64,000 nt of DNA from Athripsodes cinereus (GCA_947579605.1 OX388316.1:12403290-12467289), one strand, 5' to 3'; positions 24,080 through 36,980 are shown, numbered from the stretch's first letter. Numbers and translations are program-made. Notes: generated by a model not told the origin, from the letters alone.

Positions 24080-24705
24080 ATGAAATGAGTATAAATGTTG
24101 AAAGGGTAGAAAAGTTCACACATCTCGGCAGTGTAATAAAGCAGTCCTTGTATCCCGATGTTGAGGTGGAACGCAAAATTGAAATAGCATGAGCCACTTT
24201 TAATAATATGAAAGCACTTTTCTGCAATGACAACCTTAATTTGAAGCTCCGTCAGAGAATGATTAAGTGTTATATCTGGTCTGTGCTGTTGTATGGTTGC
24301 AAAACTTGGACATTTAAGGTTAACACAATGAACCAGTTGGAGGCATTCGAGATGTGAGTTCATCGAAGAATACTTCGAATACCGTGGACAGACTTGGTAC
24401 CCAATGCAGAAGTAGGTACTACGCAGAGCACATACAAATAAAGACCTCTTGACAAATATTAAGGTTCGTAAAGTCTTATATTTGGGCCACATTCTGCGAG
24501 GCGATAAATATCGGCTTCTGCAGTTGATAATAGAAGGCAAGATTGAAGGACGTCGTGGAGTAGGAAGGAGGCAGATGTCGTGGCTGCGGAATATACGGCA
24601 ATGAACCGGAATAACACGGATGGGAGTCCGCACAGCGTGAGACAGAGAGGCATTCTCCAAAGTGATCGCCAAAGTCGGGGGGGACCTGATACAGTGATGA
24701 TAGAA
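24080..24705 (+). pseudogene. RTE-like reverse transcriptase C-terminal remnant
   Basis: Plus-strand translation gives VEKFTHLGSVIKQSLYPDVE, TFNNMKALFCNDNLNLKLRQ and IKCYIWSVLLYGCKTWTFKV, then VHRRILRIPWTDLV and, in other frames, LGHILRGDKYRLLQLIIEGK with IEGRRGVGRRQMSWLRNI. These are textbook C-terminal motifs of RTE-like and related insect non-LTR polymerases: YLGS, LYGCETW, RRILRI-WTD, LGHI.R. Stops (for example in place of the W in FEMW) and at least two frameshifts make it a pseudogene. The minus-strand frames overlapping it are shadows. Only the region after the polymerase core survives, so the copy is 5'-truncated, as usual for these elements. Confidence 0.85.
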
Positions 24706-25390
24706 GAAGAAGATGAAATGAGATTAAATCAGAATTAATCCAGACTCATTAAGATGAGGTTTTAAAATAAAATGAATGTGTGGTCATTCTATTTTCCAGT
24801 GATGACTGTAAGTTTTATAACAAAAGCAAAGATACGACGCATAACAAAACCTACAAGTAACGATAATAACATTTAGTATATCATGTAGGTAGTATGTACT
24901 TCAATACTCTTGTAATTATAATTTGGTTATGGCATACCGCGGTGAAGGATATTACATGCCTGTGTCTGGATGAACCTGTACTTGGGCCTACCATATTATT
25001 CCTATTGTATTGCACAATAAACATTCTATTATGTATTTAATATTATCATCTAACCGACTACTACTTCTCACTTAATAATTTATATCATAGGAATATTCAG
25101 AGTATTGTTGTGGCCTAAAGAAGGGTCGATTTATATAATGTTGTACTAGGAAAGAATTTGGATAAAATGTACTTATCATCAAATAATAAAATACTATAGA
25201 AAGCCATATAGTGCAAAGTTGTTGAAATTAAACATCTCTTTTCTGTAAATTATCCGTATCCTGTAAAAGGAAGATATTCCTAAAAATCTCACATACAAAC
25301 TTAAGACATTTATGTAACTCTTCAATCCAGCTACAAGATATGCCACCAATTTTGAATATCTACACTATAAAGTAATAATCTCGCCACTGT

Positions 25391-25474
25391 ATATCATCAC
25401 ATTCTTTATTAAGTCAACTGATATGTTGATTTTGTTATGTGAATGATGATGTGCAAGAAGAATAAAATAAATAA
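25391..25474 (+). repeat. 3' end of a non-LTR element, family D
   Basis: Ends TGATGATGTGCAAGAAGAAT followed by AAAATAAATAAG. The same end occurs at 48670-48764 on the plus strand and 60957-61020 on the minus strand. A conserved 3' terminus next to an AAAT-type tail is typical of CR1/Jockey-group elements. Confidence 0.65.
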
Positions 25475-25499
25475 GACAACATAAATGCTCATTACATAC

Positions 25500-27420
25500 A
25501 GCTAGCCGTTGTGGATTAGGTACCCCAATTGTGGAAGATGTTATATAGAGATTGATAGATTTATCGTAGAATTGAACTTGTCAAAAAATTGTTTAATGTT
25601 ATGACAATAACGGAGATATGTAATTATTTAGTTCAGGCAAAGCATGAATGAATCAAAATATAAACCAGCGGCATGTCTAAATGTTCACACATTTTTGATT
25701 CATTACGAAAATATGTAGGTCAAATACAATTTATCGAACAATGACATTGTTTTATGCCAATTCACAATAACTGAACAGGAAAAAAACCTTAAAAATAAAT
25801 TAAAAGACCTCATTTTTTTATTAGTTAAACACATCACTGTTATAAGCAACTATAAGTAAGTTGATGGTGGTGAAAAAATTAAACAAACTTTATCAACTTT
25901 GTAATTACATGAAAATGTTATTAGCTTTTGAATAGTATGAAGTTTTCCTCGAATTAGAATTATTATAATGAGAATAGTTGGTAAGTATGTCATCTATTTT
26001 TTTAAAGGAAATATGTACGAGTTTGTTCGGTGTTATGTTCAGCAGTAGTTTCCATGTTGTATAACTATTATTATTTACGACTTCCTAACTAAATCAATTA
26101 ATTAATACCTTCCTATTCCTACTATTTGTAGCACCCCTTAGAGATATCAAAGAAATTTGTAGATGATTTGATGAAAACCATCGAAAAATAAATAATCTTT
26201 AATTGATTAGCGTCATTACTTTCAAATATTAATTATAACTAGGACAATACATAGGCTCGAAATTTTGCGAAAAACTTAAACGGAATAAATATATAAAAAT
26301 ACAAAATTTAACTTTTACACAATAATTTTAATTTTCATCATAATTGATGATGATCTAGATAATTTGTGTAAATAGTTACAAAATATATTTGTAGGTACTA
26401 AGAATCGTAGACAGTAATGGAAACTCTAATTCTAACCATAATGTTTCATTAACAATTCCATTACAGTATTCCTGGTGAACTCACTGCATTGAATGAACAC
26501 ATTGATCATCTTCTCCGTGCCAAAAAGAAGTTAAGAAATTCACAATGACTATTGATTGAACAAAAATCAATGTATCGATGTTTCAGTCCTACATTGCAAT
26601 CGACATTAATTGTTTTACATGACGCAATAGTCTGTCTTGTATTATCAATCATAATTCGGATGTTTCCTACCCCCGCACATAATACTGAGTACTAAAAATA
26701 TTTCAACAGAACGGTATGCGTGTTCATTAGCAGCTCTATTAATTAAACATCATAGTAATATTTTGTTAAGACATTCTAGGAATGTCGGAAGATGTCCCCA
26801 ACAACATTTCATGTCAATTCAACCTTTCTGAAATAAATTTATTAATGAATTCCTTCGTCGAATTAAGTAAATTAATAACAAAACAACTCATCCTGTTCGG
26901 ATTGTAATTATTATTTAAAAAATGTTTTCTTTATTAAATCCACCAAAAATAGGAATCAATTTTGATAAATGAACTGAGTTTCTACTCAAAAATATTAGAT
27001 GCCAAGGTAATTTTAAAAATATGTGAATAAAAATATATTCACCAAAAAACCGGGCACACAATATCTATAAAACATCTATACGCATTTATTTTATCACTTG
27101 TTCATCCCTATGCAGATATTGACAAATAAATCAGTTCTTTTGATAATATCAAGCTATCTTGACGAATCTGCTGTACCTATGTAATTAGCAGTATGATAAA
27201 TAAATAATAATAATTTATAATAATTATACATGTTAACTATTTTTTAATTTTATAAAAAAGTTGGTAAATTTAATACAATAACATTCTATAAGCTACCTAA
27301 GAACACCTACTTTAATATAAACATATTTTCATATATTTACATGCATTTCAAAATATTTCTGAAGAAACCTTAATTATTTTTGTAATTTTGCTGTCTCAAA
27401 ATACCACTATTTCTAAAACC
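25500..27420. other. AT-rich noncoding DNA
   Basis: No coding feature. A weak minus-strand partial copy of repeat X may lie at 26470-26550 (TTCTCCGTGCCAAAAAG preceded by GAATGAACACATTG). Confidence 0.45.
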
Positions 27421-27430
27421 GGAATTAATA

Positions 27431-27643
27431 AATTTCTGCTACACAGTACATCAGTATTTTTAACAAATGTAACATTTCAATGTTTGTCAAACTGAATAAA
27501 TGTTTCAGAATCAATCTTGTTTGCGAAGAGTTAATATTATAGATTCGTACTAATGAATAGTTTGTATTATCTCTGGTCCTAATCTGATAGTATGTACCAA
27601 TGATTCGTTGTGAAATTTCGTAAGTATTTTTCTCAGTGTGCGA
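27431..27643. mobile_element. Hairpin MITE, partial copy of the element at 57561-57816
   Basis: Bases 27535-27643 match the right arm of the other copy: TTATAGATTCGTACTAATGA, ATCTCTGGTCCTAAT, CCAATGATTCGTTGTGA and a TTTTTCTCAGTG terminus. The left half is diverged or replaced. The 75-codon minus-strand frame here is a by-product. Confidence 0.8.
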
Positions 27644-28439
27644 AAACACCATTACTATCCATATAACTAATTTATTTTGTGCAAAACTCTGGATATTCCA
27701 CCTACCATTTTGAAATCCAAAGTATTTGTACCATTGCCTACTGAAGTTTCTCTACATAATTTTATCTAGATATTATATAAACTGAATATTATTCTGTAAA
27801 CTTTCAGGACGTGCGAGTATATTCAGTATATTCTCCGTCTGCTATTTCCGTTTCATTGGTTGCACCTTTGCTAACGATCTGTTGGTCCTATCCGCAAAAC
27901 TTTTCAGCATAATATTAGGTTTGAACCTATTAATATTTCTTATATAAGGTAGAATCCATTCTATTACCCATGTGTCCTAAGTGAAATATGTAGAATAAAT
28001 GGTGCACTGTTCCCAGAGGAACAGTGATTTATAAATCTATTATAAAATCATCTGTTACGCACACATTAAAAAGGCTTCAATTCACAAAAAAATATATAGG
28101 TAATGATAATGCTAAATGATCTTAACGAAAGTACTCGAGATATATGATTTTAAAAGTGGTATTTCTTGATACATTCCAAAAATTTATTAAAAAAATTATA
28201 TATTATTTTTACCACTACTTTTAGTAGGTACTAAATGTCCTAGGTATATTATACATTACTTGATTAAAATAATTTTATTCGGTAAATAAACTACGTTTAT
28301 TGATTTTTATTCTTAGGGATACTTAAAAAATTTTTTTTTTTTAAATGTTAAGGTTTAAAAAAAAATATTCCGAATAGAATTCATATAATTTTATTTTCAT
28401 AGTCATGTCACCTAATAGCGAAATATTTAAATATACTTA

Positions 28440-28680
28440 ATAATTGCTCCGCGCCCTCGTGATGGATGCTCCATTAAACGGCGTCGAATAAATCATCCGA
28501 CATATATTTAAATTGGGAGAATTTAATTAACATAAGCTTTTGATAATAAATTATTTCACATATTTTCAACCTAAATCGCATTTATAATGATAAAAGAATC
28601 ATGCGTAATTAAGCTGTATTGGGCAGTTGCAAGCCATAGCTAATTTGAGCGTTTATTATGAAACTCATCATTGTACATAT
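28440..28680. other. Candidate conserved noncoding block
   Basis: Starts with a GC-richer run (GCTCCGCGCCCTCGTGATGG, AAACGGCGTCGAATAAATCA) amid AT-rich DNA and continues with homeodomain-like cores (TTTAATTAAC, GCGTAATTAAGC, GCGTTTATTATG). No open frame or transposon feature explains it. A regulatory role is inference from composition only. Confidence 0.2.
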
Positions 28681-29689
28681 TATCAAATATCACTCAATTT
28701 AAAATTATAACTACGATTTATAACTATGTAAAATGTTACTGAAACTATTGACCTTGTGTTATAAATTCAATCACTTCATTACTAGTATATAGTGTACAAA
28801 AAGAATAAATGTAATGTAATATAATATACATCATGCCATCCCCCGCTAACTGGTTGTACACAGTATAGATACAAAGTAAATGTAGAAGTAGTAGTAGTAA
28901 GGGCTAATCTATAGGCCGATCTTAAAGACCCAACCTTGGACATTTGTAACTTATTGTATTTTTATCATGAGCCACGATCTCTATCCGTGGATTAGGGCCC
29001 ACAATCAGAAGCATAACACATACAAACATAAAGTACTATATCAGAGAAGGACTATATTATATCTACCTAAAAAAAGATTATATATAGGTAAATACACGTA
29101 ATATAACACAATAACATGTCATTAATTATTACAATATACAGGTATACATATAAAGACAAAGTATGTATGTAGGTATAAAAACCATAAACGGACGATTGTC
29201 CACAAAGTTAACTGAAATATTAACGAACGCACTCATGTCCTTTGTTTCGGACCAATACCGCTAGAATTAAAAGGACATAATGAAGTGATCATTAGTCTGA
29301 TAAAAGATTTTCGGATTTTCGATTGAGAAATCAATGATTGAATCTATTACTAATAATGTAGGTATGACGCATTCATACAATGCGAGCATATTATCGTTGA
29401 AATCTGGTGTACCTAATCAAGACACTGAGGGAAGCTTATTAAAAACATATTATTTTATTTATTTACATTGACGTTATTAATTTTTCTTCTACTCTGTCTT
29501 ATTCCTGAATAAGTCCTCCATTTTTTAATATTGTGTCTATACATAGTTATCCAATATTTTCTTGAGACACCTCTTATCTTCACAAGTAGTGTACAAAAAA
29601 GATGAAATAATATTAGGCAATATTTTCAAACTTTCTTCGCTCTTCATGTAGTAGGAAAGTTCATTATTTATGATCGATAATTTATCATA

Positions 29690-29850
29690 CACATCATCAT
29701 CATCTTCAGCCGTTTTAAATACATTATTGGACATAGGCCTCCCCTTTTATCTTCCACAAGTCTTTATCCTGAGAACACTACATGCAACCAACTCCAACGT
29801 CCAGCAACATCAACTTGTCCAACACATTCAATGAAAATTATTCTTTCTTC
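29690..29850 (-). pseudogene. Reverse transcriptase 3' terminus with CAT/ATG microsatellite
   Basis: The minus strand reads GGAGGCCTATGTCCAATAAT and ends in a GATGATGATGATG run. GAGGCCTATGTCCA...GATGATGATG is a very common 3' end of insect RTE-like retrotransposons (family knowledge). Upstream on the minus strand is GGTTGGAGTTGGTTGCATGT, fitting the polymerase terminus. Confidence 0.6.
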
Positions 29851-30909
29851 AAGTTTTAATTTTTAATCCATGTAATACTGATTCAGAGCTGTCGTTTGTG
29901 TTTATGTAAATATGCTATTGAGCATTGGAAAGAAACAATTCAGCCAGATGATAAAAATTCGAAACCATGATTATTAGAATGCAGTGAAATTGTCTTTAAG
30001 TATTTTCAACGAAAGCACATAGATATCATATAGATTACACAGCCAGTGAGCCCGTTGGTCTGTGATTGCTCCATGAGTCAAAAAGGAATACTAAAACAGA
30101 AATAAAAGTATCTAGTAATACTTTCATACATAATACAAGATGGGAATTTAGTAAATCTTTAGCCTTTTGGAAACCTTCTAATCTTATTCGACCTTTTCTT
30201 CATGCCATGACTTTATTGAAATCCATTTACTTTATATTTTTATTCTCATCTCTTCTTCTCTCCTAGCACGCAATATCTTATGTCCTTTATACTCTTTCCG
30301 CACACAATTATTTCGCTTTATACTTACCTATAGACTTCTTACTTATCTTATTTGAACCGAGAAGAAACTTACTTTTTTATTGAATTCCATAGGTTTACTT
30401 AATACCACACGGGTCGTTATTGTCGTTGATATGAAAATACGATATAAGGTAACCTTTTTTTCAGTTTCAATCGTAATTTATTTAGTAGATCGGAAAATTC
30501 ATAATGTGTTTATCTTCTATATAGGTACCTACTTATATCGATACATTATTTTCAGGAAACCAAGATTTAAGAAAAACATATCAATATTTAATACGAAATT
30601 CGTAGGCATCTTACCGATAATGATTTTGCGAGGATATTTCGACCCACTTATTATTACTAATTTTATTTCACCTTACTTACTCTTATTATTACGTATTTTT
30701 ATTACAAACTTCGAAAAAACATTTGGGAAATGAAAAAAAGAATTTTAAATTACACTATTCTTTTTTTATAATCATAATAATAAAAAAATACTATGTTTAT
30801 AGGTGTTCTACCAAATTTTACTAACAGATGAATTGTTTGTGCAAACCTAAATAACACCCATAGTTACATGTTGCATTCCATATCTTCACAACATCTCCGA
30901 CAGCAGGAG

Positions 30910-31391
30910 AACTCAGGGTCAATTTCTACTATAGGTTATCCAATAGTAGGTACCTATTACGAAAATATATGTTGATGATCATATTTACATTTATTATTAT
31001 TATCTTTCACTGTATACTGTTACTATGGGGACGAGGGAGTGCATCTCGCCCCGTGAATGCAATATTATGTAAATGCATAATTATGCCATGAAAATCAATT
31101 ATATATATATATAATGAGTTACAATCCATTGGATTGGTTTGCAACGAGTTTTGTCTTTCTTCTCCATTCCTCCCTATTCTCAGCCAGTCTTTTCAGCTCT
31201 ACGTTTCAATTATATTGAGGAAAAAATCATTATTGAAGTATAATTTGCACCCTTCCCCCAGCTCATATCTGGGTGCCCTATGATGATACCTTCGAACAGT
31301 GTGCAGTGAAAGATATTAAAAATAAATACAACTATGATCATCAATATATATTTTCTTACTGGATAACCTATAATAGAAATTGACCGAACCC
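30910..31391. repeat. Inverted pair of approximately 120-bp arms
   Basis: Left arm about 30910-31032 and right arm about 31273-31391 mirror each other: GGTCAATTTCTACTATAGGT / GGTCAATTTCTATTATAGGT, GAAAATATATGTTGATGATC / GAAAATATATATTGATGATC and ATCTTTCACTG(T/C)A. The left arm carries a TAGGTACCTATTAC insertion. The 240-bp spacer includes a stretch on the minus strand (about 31125-31200) that faintly resembles a polymerase C-terminus. Confidence 0.75.
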
Positions 31392-31490
31392 AGTAGACAA
31401 AGTATGTGTAATAAACATGCATAGCGTACTTTACGTGCCAATGAATCTAAGACATTCAGAATGGGTGACTTACATCACCCTTGAATGGAA
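31391..31490 (-). repeat. Dispersed repeat X, copy
   Basis: CAGTAGACAAAGTATGTGTA, ATAAACATGC, TACGTGCCAATGAATCTAAG and ACATTCAGAATGGGTG fit the family order read on the minus strand. Confidence 0.65.
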
Positions 31491-31579
31491 GATCCATAAT
31501 ATGTATATACCTACTATTCAAAATATTTTTCAGTCGTGAAACCAAAACTATACCTACAGTGTATTACGTCTTTCCCTTA

Positions 31580-32234
31580 AGGGTCGTTCACATTTGTTCA
31601 CTTTCAGTGATCACTCCGGATGATCCTCCAAGATGAATAGGTGTGAACAGAACATCAATAGTGATCACTAGCGATGACGGAGGAAAGAGATAACCACTCG
31701 TCATAATTTTGATGAAAGGTCCTTTCACTGAAACGACCATAAACAAGTTTTTTTTTAAAAAAAAAAAAGATATATCTGGGTTTTGTTACAAACCCAAATA
31801 CAACCTTATACACCTTTCACAGTAAGCTAAAAGCTTGTGTCGTGAAAGGGGAGTTTGCCGGCACCTGGGATCGAACCACGGACCCCTTGTTCATGAGGCC
31901 GAGACTCTACCTCCAGGCTACCGACGAACGAAGTTTTATCTTATTATTTGTTTTATTCTCTATGAATTTGTATTGAATGTCAGAATCATGTACAAAATTG
32001 TTATGCAGTCGATGGCTATATTAATTTATTTTAAGTGTTATTTTTAATTTTTGAATTTGTTTAATTATTTTTATACGAAAATACGTCAAACTACATACAA
32101 CATGACTGAGAGTGTTGACATGGCAGTGAAAGCATAGGATGAACAAATGTGAACAGACGTGTTCACTTTCGATGAACAGGTTTGACCCTGACACTCTGGA
32201 TGATCATCCAAAGTGAAGCAATGTGAATGCCACT
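31580..32234. mobile_element. Harbinger-like nonautonomous element with TTA target duplication
   Basis: The left end reads AGGGTCGTTCACATTTG. The right end, reverse complemented, reads AGTGGCATTCACATTGC. TTA flanks both sides (31577-31579 and 32235-32237). Subterminal GGATGATC and TTCACTTT motifs are repeated at both ends. A 3-bp TWA-type target and GTTCACAT-type ends are characteristic of PIF/Harbinger elements. A SINE is inserted inside it at about 31746-31931. Confidence 0.65.
31746..31931 (-). mobile_element. tRNA-derived SINE nested in the Harbinger-like element
   Basis: On the minus strand an A-box region (TAGCCTGGAGGTAG at 31907-31920) is followed by a perfect B box, GTGGTTCGATCCC (31867-31879). 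The tRNA-like head is followed by a unique body and a T/A-rich 3' end near 31760. Short similar flanks (AAACTTG / AAACTTCG on the minus strand) may be the target duplication. RNA polymerase III would transcribe an intact copy from these internal boxes. Confidence 0.85.
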
Positions 32235-32684
32235 TTAAGCATTTTAAGTAAAAACGCTTTACGTTCTCATCCTTCATAGTATATTTTTTATTATTAAATA
32301 AATGCTTCTTTTACGATGTCTTAGTGCGTAATTTATGTGGGTTTTTACGTTTTAAGTACTCCGTTTAAAGTATAATAATATTTAGTCCTGACTAATTACA
32401 TAATCTGAAAATTTATTTACCCCTGTTACTAAAAGTAGCCCCAAGACTTTTTTATATTATTTAAGTAAGCGTCGTCCTATTTCCATGTTTGTCATGTAAT
32501 CTCAGTTTATTTATTTTTATATTAAAACTTTTTCCATTTTAAGACATAGTACAACTGAATAGAGGAAAATACTTACAAAAACTATAAGAAAATGTTTGCC
32601 ACCAAACAAGTTTGGCTTGCACATCAAGGTGTTTTATTCAAAGCAATTTTTCCTCTCTCTCTCTCTCTGGTTTCTATAGATTGG

Positions 32685-33010
32685 TTTGTAGTTAAGTCTT
32701 GAATCTTTTCATCCATTGCGCTCTATCCTGTGCGACCCTCTTCAGCTTACGATTCACAGCTCATATCCTCGCAAATATCGTCGAGGTATTCTCGACATGG
32801 AAGCCCCTTTGATTTTTTCTCTCAGCCGACCCTTCTATTATTTCTTGTTGAAGGTATTCGTGACGTATTATCTGTTCAATTTGTCTGGCGCGTCTTTCTA
32901 AGATGGTCTCGAGCAGGTGCGTTCTTCCTCCGATTCTGTAGCTAACTTCGTCATTTAGGATGTGGATCCTCCAGAATATTCTATAGGACCACACCTCAAT
33001 CGCCTCTTAG
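32685..33010 (-). pseudogene. RTE-like reverse transcriptase C-terminal remnant
   Basis: The minus strand contains a 77-codon open frame (32761-32994) reading SYRIGGRTHLLETILERRAR, QIEQIIRHEYLQQEIIEGSA and ERKNQRGFHVENTSTIFARI. It continues past 32761 into KRVAQDR-like residues in another frame. This matches the LL.TI.ERR..WIGHI.RH..L...IIEG...GK...GRPR pattern of insect RTE-like polymerases. The WIGH and GRPR cores are mutated, and neither end is complete. Confidence 0.75.
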
Positions 33011-33130
33011 TCTTTTAATATTCCTTGATTAATTTTATTGTTATTTTCACTCAGATTTGAAGCAAGTCTCCGAGAAATTCTTACGTGTGATATTTGGGAG
33101 GCTGATACAAGAATTTCTATATACCTATTT

Positions 33131-33280
33131 CATCACGGCATCTTCCACGAATGGAGTAGCCAATTATAGAGTGACTGCAATTGTAAACATTCTGGTCGTC
33201 CTGTCCGAGCCAAAAAAATGTAGATATTCAGGGTAGGTGGCATACCTGAATATTCCTGAATTGAATGTGTGAAATGTCTC
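33131..33280 (-). repeat. Dispersed repeat X, copy
   Basis: Begins on the plus strand with CATCACGGCATCTTCCACGA ATGGAGTAGCC, then GTAAACATTCTGGTCGTCCT, CAGGGTAGGTGGCATACCTG and TTGAATGTGTGAAATGTC, the exact reverse order expected for a minus-strand copy. Confidence 0.8.
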
Positions 33281-33299
33281 AAGAGTGAGATTTTATGAC

Positions 33300-34080
33300 T
33301 ACCTTTACCTCTACCTTTTATTGGACACTAAAAAATGGAAAGGAGACCTATAAGATTCGTACAAGAAACAATAATTAATAGCATAACCAAAAATACTTTG
33401 TTGCTCGTAGTACCTATCAATCTCATCATTTAGGCAGTAGCAGTAAAACGAATTCCTTCGGGATCTCTATACATACTTTGATAAAGGTATGTATAATATC
33501 TTTTATAAAATAGTTCTTATTGTGTTCAAGACATTTTTCAATAAAAATAATAATAATAGATGATAAATCTACAGCGCAGTGATGCGTCAATAAAATACAC
33601 AAAACATAACATTAATAGAGTTCACATATAATCCTCTCCAGCTCTATTGTGCACCAGATAGGATGTGAACCTAAACCTTTGAGGTTTTATGAACATTCAA
33701 CCAATCTTTTATGATAATCATTGTTGTCGTTGATTTAAAACCACCACCACGATACAGGGTTTTTTTTATTATTGAAAGATTGAAAAAAAAAACAAGAATA
33801 ATAAACAAATTTGAAATAATATTATTTAATCAGCGATAAACTTGAAATATAATAATAAGTTTCACAGAAAACCAAAATAAATAAAACACATATAATCGTA
33901 TTTTTTTCTGATAAAAACTGTTTTTAGATTGAAATAGAAACGATCAATCACAATATGTTATAGGATATTAAAATAGAAAAAATGTAGGTATAAAACTTAT
34001 TTTAACAAACATTATTTAACTTCTAGTATGTACCTACTAGCAGTCTCTGTAATACAGAAGATAGTAAAAGTGTTCGAAAA
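33300..34080. other. AT-rich noncoding DNA
   Basis: No gene or recognised repeat. Confidence 0.5.
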
Positions 34081-34084
34081 AATA

Positions 34085-34230
34085 AAGAAGTTCCAAATGT
34101 GTAAATTAGGCGATGAGGTTTGCCACCCATCTTGAATGTCTTAATTTTATTTTGGCAAAGAGAGAAAAGCTCGCATGTTTGTTACATGCAGCTGGCTGCT
34201 CCGCTTTTGGGATGGGTCGTGATTCGTGAT
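34085..34230 (+). repeat. Dispersed repeat X, copy
   Basis: GGCGATGAGGTTTGCCACCC, TCTTGAATGTCTTAATTTTA, TTTGGCAAAGAGAGAAAAGC and TTACATGCAGCTGGCTGCTC follow the family order. Confidence 0.85.
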
Positions 34231-34239
34231 ACGAGTAGT

Positions 34240-36980
34240 AGGTATAGTAATAGTCAATCAGTAGGTAAAACAAAGACTATCAATTTGAATAAGATTGTCA
34301 ACTAAAACTAATTGTTTCTCCTGGTTATATCTATGAGTATGATACATTTGTTATTAATAAATAGTTCTTGTATTTGTATACCTAGATATAGTTTCTAACA
34401 AAAGATACCGCATGTATTATTTTCTGTTTTCACAAGCCACCAGACTGTAAAATTTGTCATTTGATTTCGTATGTTTGTTCAGCTTAAGACATTGGTTCAT
34501 ATGTAGAGTTCCCATCATATTTTTATAACATTATACACTTATAAATAAAAAATATCTACAAAAATGTTTTGATTATTCCTTCTGTTTTTTTTTGCCTGTT
34601 TACATTCTAGAATACCTATTATGTTATGAATTCTGTAGGTATATTAATATTTTCAACATAACATAATATGTACAAAGACTTTATCGTCAGGCCAGAGACT
34701 CTCCTTTGATTCTGCTGTGACTTTTGTGGATTTTTTCTCTGTCTCGCTGTTTTTGTGTTTATTTTGCATTTGTTTTCTTTTGAATTTTTCCTGCTGTGGT
34801 CGCCGTGGCCAAAAAAGTTGTTATGGTCTTAGTACAGGTTGACATTTTGAAGATAATCATAATAGTATATTCTCTTTTCAATCACGAAAATAGTGAAAAA
34901 TTGTGTGGATAATGACGTACAACCTTCAGATTTGTTCTTATTGATGAATAATTTAGTAAAAATAAATTAATTCATATACCTATCTACAAAATGTTAATAT
35001 TTTTCAAAGCACAATTTAATATCGTCCATACAATTCAACGTCGTGAAATTTGTAACAAGAAACGGAATGTAAGGGAAATGTTCAATTGTCAGATAACTTG
35101 TAAAATTATTTTTTTCTTGAGACCTAAATTTTCACAAGACCCAATATTTATCCGCATCCCAAGGCGGTACAAAACAATTAACCACCAGAGACCATATTGA
35201 GAAGATTGCATCAGTGAGTTACAAGATGGAAGGGTGAGAGTATATACAACATAATACATAATGAAAATTCTACGGTACACTTCACATTGTAATAGTTCAA
35301 CCTAAAATGTGCGGTAAGTATTACCTACCTAGTGTATAAGTATAATACGGTAAGAGTAATCTGTACGGTAAACAACAACGTCGGTCTATTGTTGGTTAAC
35401 AAAATAATAGAATAAACAAGATGTGGACAAAAAATTAAATCGGTTCAACATAATCGAGCCTCTGACGCATGACTGAATAGTTTAAAATACATATATGTCT
35501 AAAACTGTCGGTTATCGATACTGTTGATTATTTATAAAAGAAGATTGGGAAAAGTCGCGTTTTAATCTGAAACCTTTTGAGTAGGTATCTATTTTATTTT
35601 ATAAGATACATTTTCTTAAGTTTTCGTTTACCCATAATAATATAACGAAATTTGCAATCGTCGTGTTGATGTACAGTTTTTCATGCTCAACAATAATTTA
35701 ACTCTTGTGAACAATGTCAGCAAACTTACTGCAAAAATTTTACAACAACGACCAATTTGTGAAAATATTGCAACATAGAGTGTTAGAATGTGAGGATGGT
35801 TTAAGGATTTGAGATTAATAGATGTTAATAGGCAGTTAAACTTATAAAGTTATACAACTCTCAAATTCAGAAATGTTGTATTAGGTAGGTATATTTTAAT
35901 TAATTTATTTATTTATTGTATAAAAGAAACAATAAACAGCATTACAGTAAAAAAAAACTTTTCGCTGTCATTGTACGTACAACAATCAAGACAATAATGA
36001 AATATAACACAAAAATACAGACACATAGAAATTCTATGACACAAATATAGAAGAAAAAGAAATACCTATTGACCACGTCGAATCGCGAGTGGATGTATTC
36101 ACCGTATTGTCATTATTATAATAAATTAATTTTATAAATGAAAAATTCGAACACCAATGGTTTTTATTTTGCCAGTTGATACTTTAACAAAACATTCCGG
36201 AACCAACGTTAAAATGAACTATGTTTGATCAAACAATGTTTTGTATCGAACTCTCATTGATATACAAGTACTTACCTACGGACGTATCACTTTTAGTTGA
36301 TAGGTAGGTACCTATAGAATGTCAAAAATACCGGACACTTTCAAAATGATGAGCGGATTGGCGGCGGTAAAGGTATCTCCACTAAGGCTTTTATATAGGT
36401 ACTATCTATTATTGATTTCAATGATACGCAATCTAAATAGGTTTTACACTAATCGCTTACTTATGTACACGGATCGCTCCAGATTCACAAAAGGCATTTC
36501 ATTGGATGACATTCGTTATAATAATTCCTACTCTAAATTGAATCTCTTTGAATTTTATACTCGAGTAATTAATACTAGAAATAAGATTAACAGATTATGA
36601 ATTGCATTACATTTTATAGATACTTTCAAATGCGAACTGAAAAGAGCAAGGTAGATACATAATTTGAATGCCAGATAATAAAAATATAATTTATTGTACC
36701 TAGGTATGCTAAGTACAAAAGCATTGCCAGATTATCACTTCAGGATACAATAATGAATTATTAGTATGTACTATACTAATTAGTGACAGAGAGGATGTTA
36801 TATAAACACAAACATAAGAAAAATTGTTATCCAACTATTGCCCGTAAAAATTATTATGAAAAATCTAATACTGGCAAGTACTATATACGGAATCGAATAT
36901 TATATATATCTGGGATAACGAGCTCACGTAGTAATAAAATTATTAGCACAAACAATATAATTTTTTCATTTTATTTAAAC
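34240..36980. other. AT-rich noncoding DNA
   Basis: No gene is supported. A pyrimidine-rich, less AT-biased patch lies at about 34690-34815. An (ATTT)n run at about 35900-35920 may be the 3' tail of a minus-strand retrotransposon remnant. The 93- and 102-codon frames at 36319-36600 and 36783-37091 are rich in Y, K, N and I and look accidental. Confidence 0.45.

Noticed and set aside
24055..24672. 205-codon minus-strand frame
   Set aside because: Shadow of the RTE-like polymerase remnant on the plus strand, whose motifs are unmistakable in the forward direction.
30380..30733. 117-codon plus-strand frame
   Set aside because: Long for the window but I/F/Y/L-rich with no motif, no homologue that I recognise and no supporting neighbours.
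31861..31920. Functional tRNA gene on the minus strand
   Set aside because: Good A and B boxes, but the acceptor stem does not close and an extended body follows, as in a SINE.
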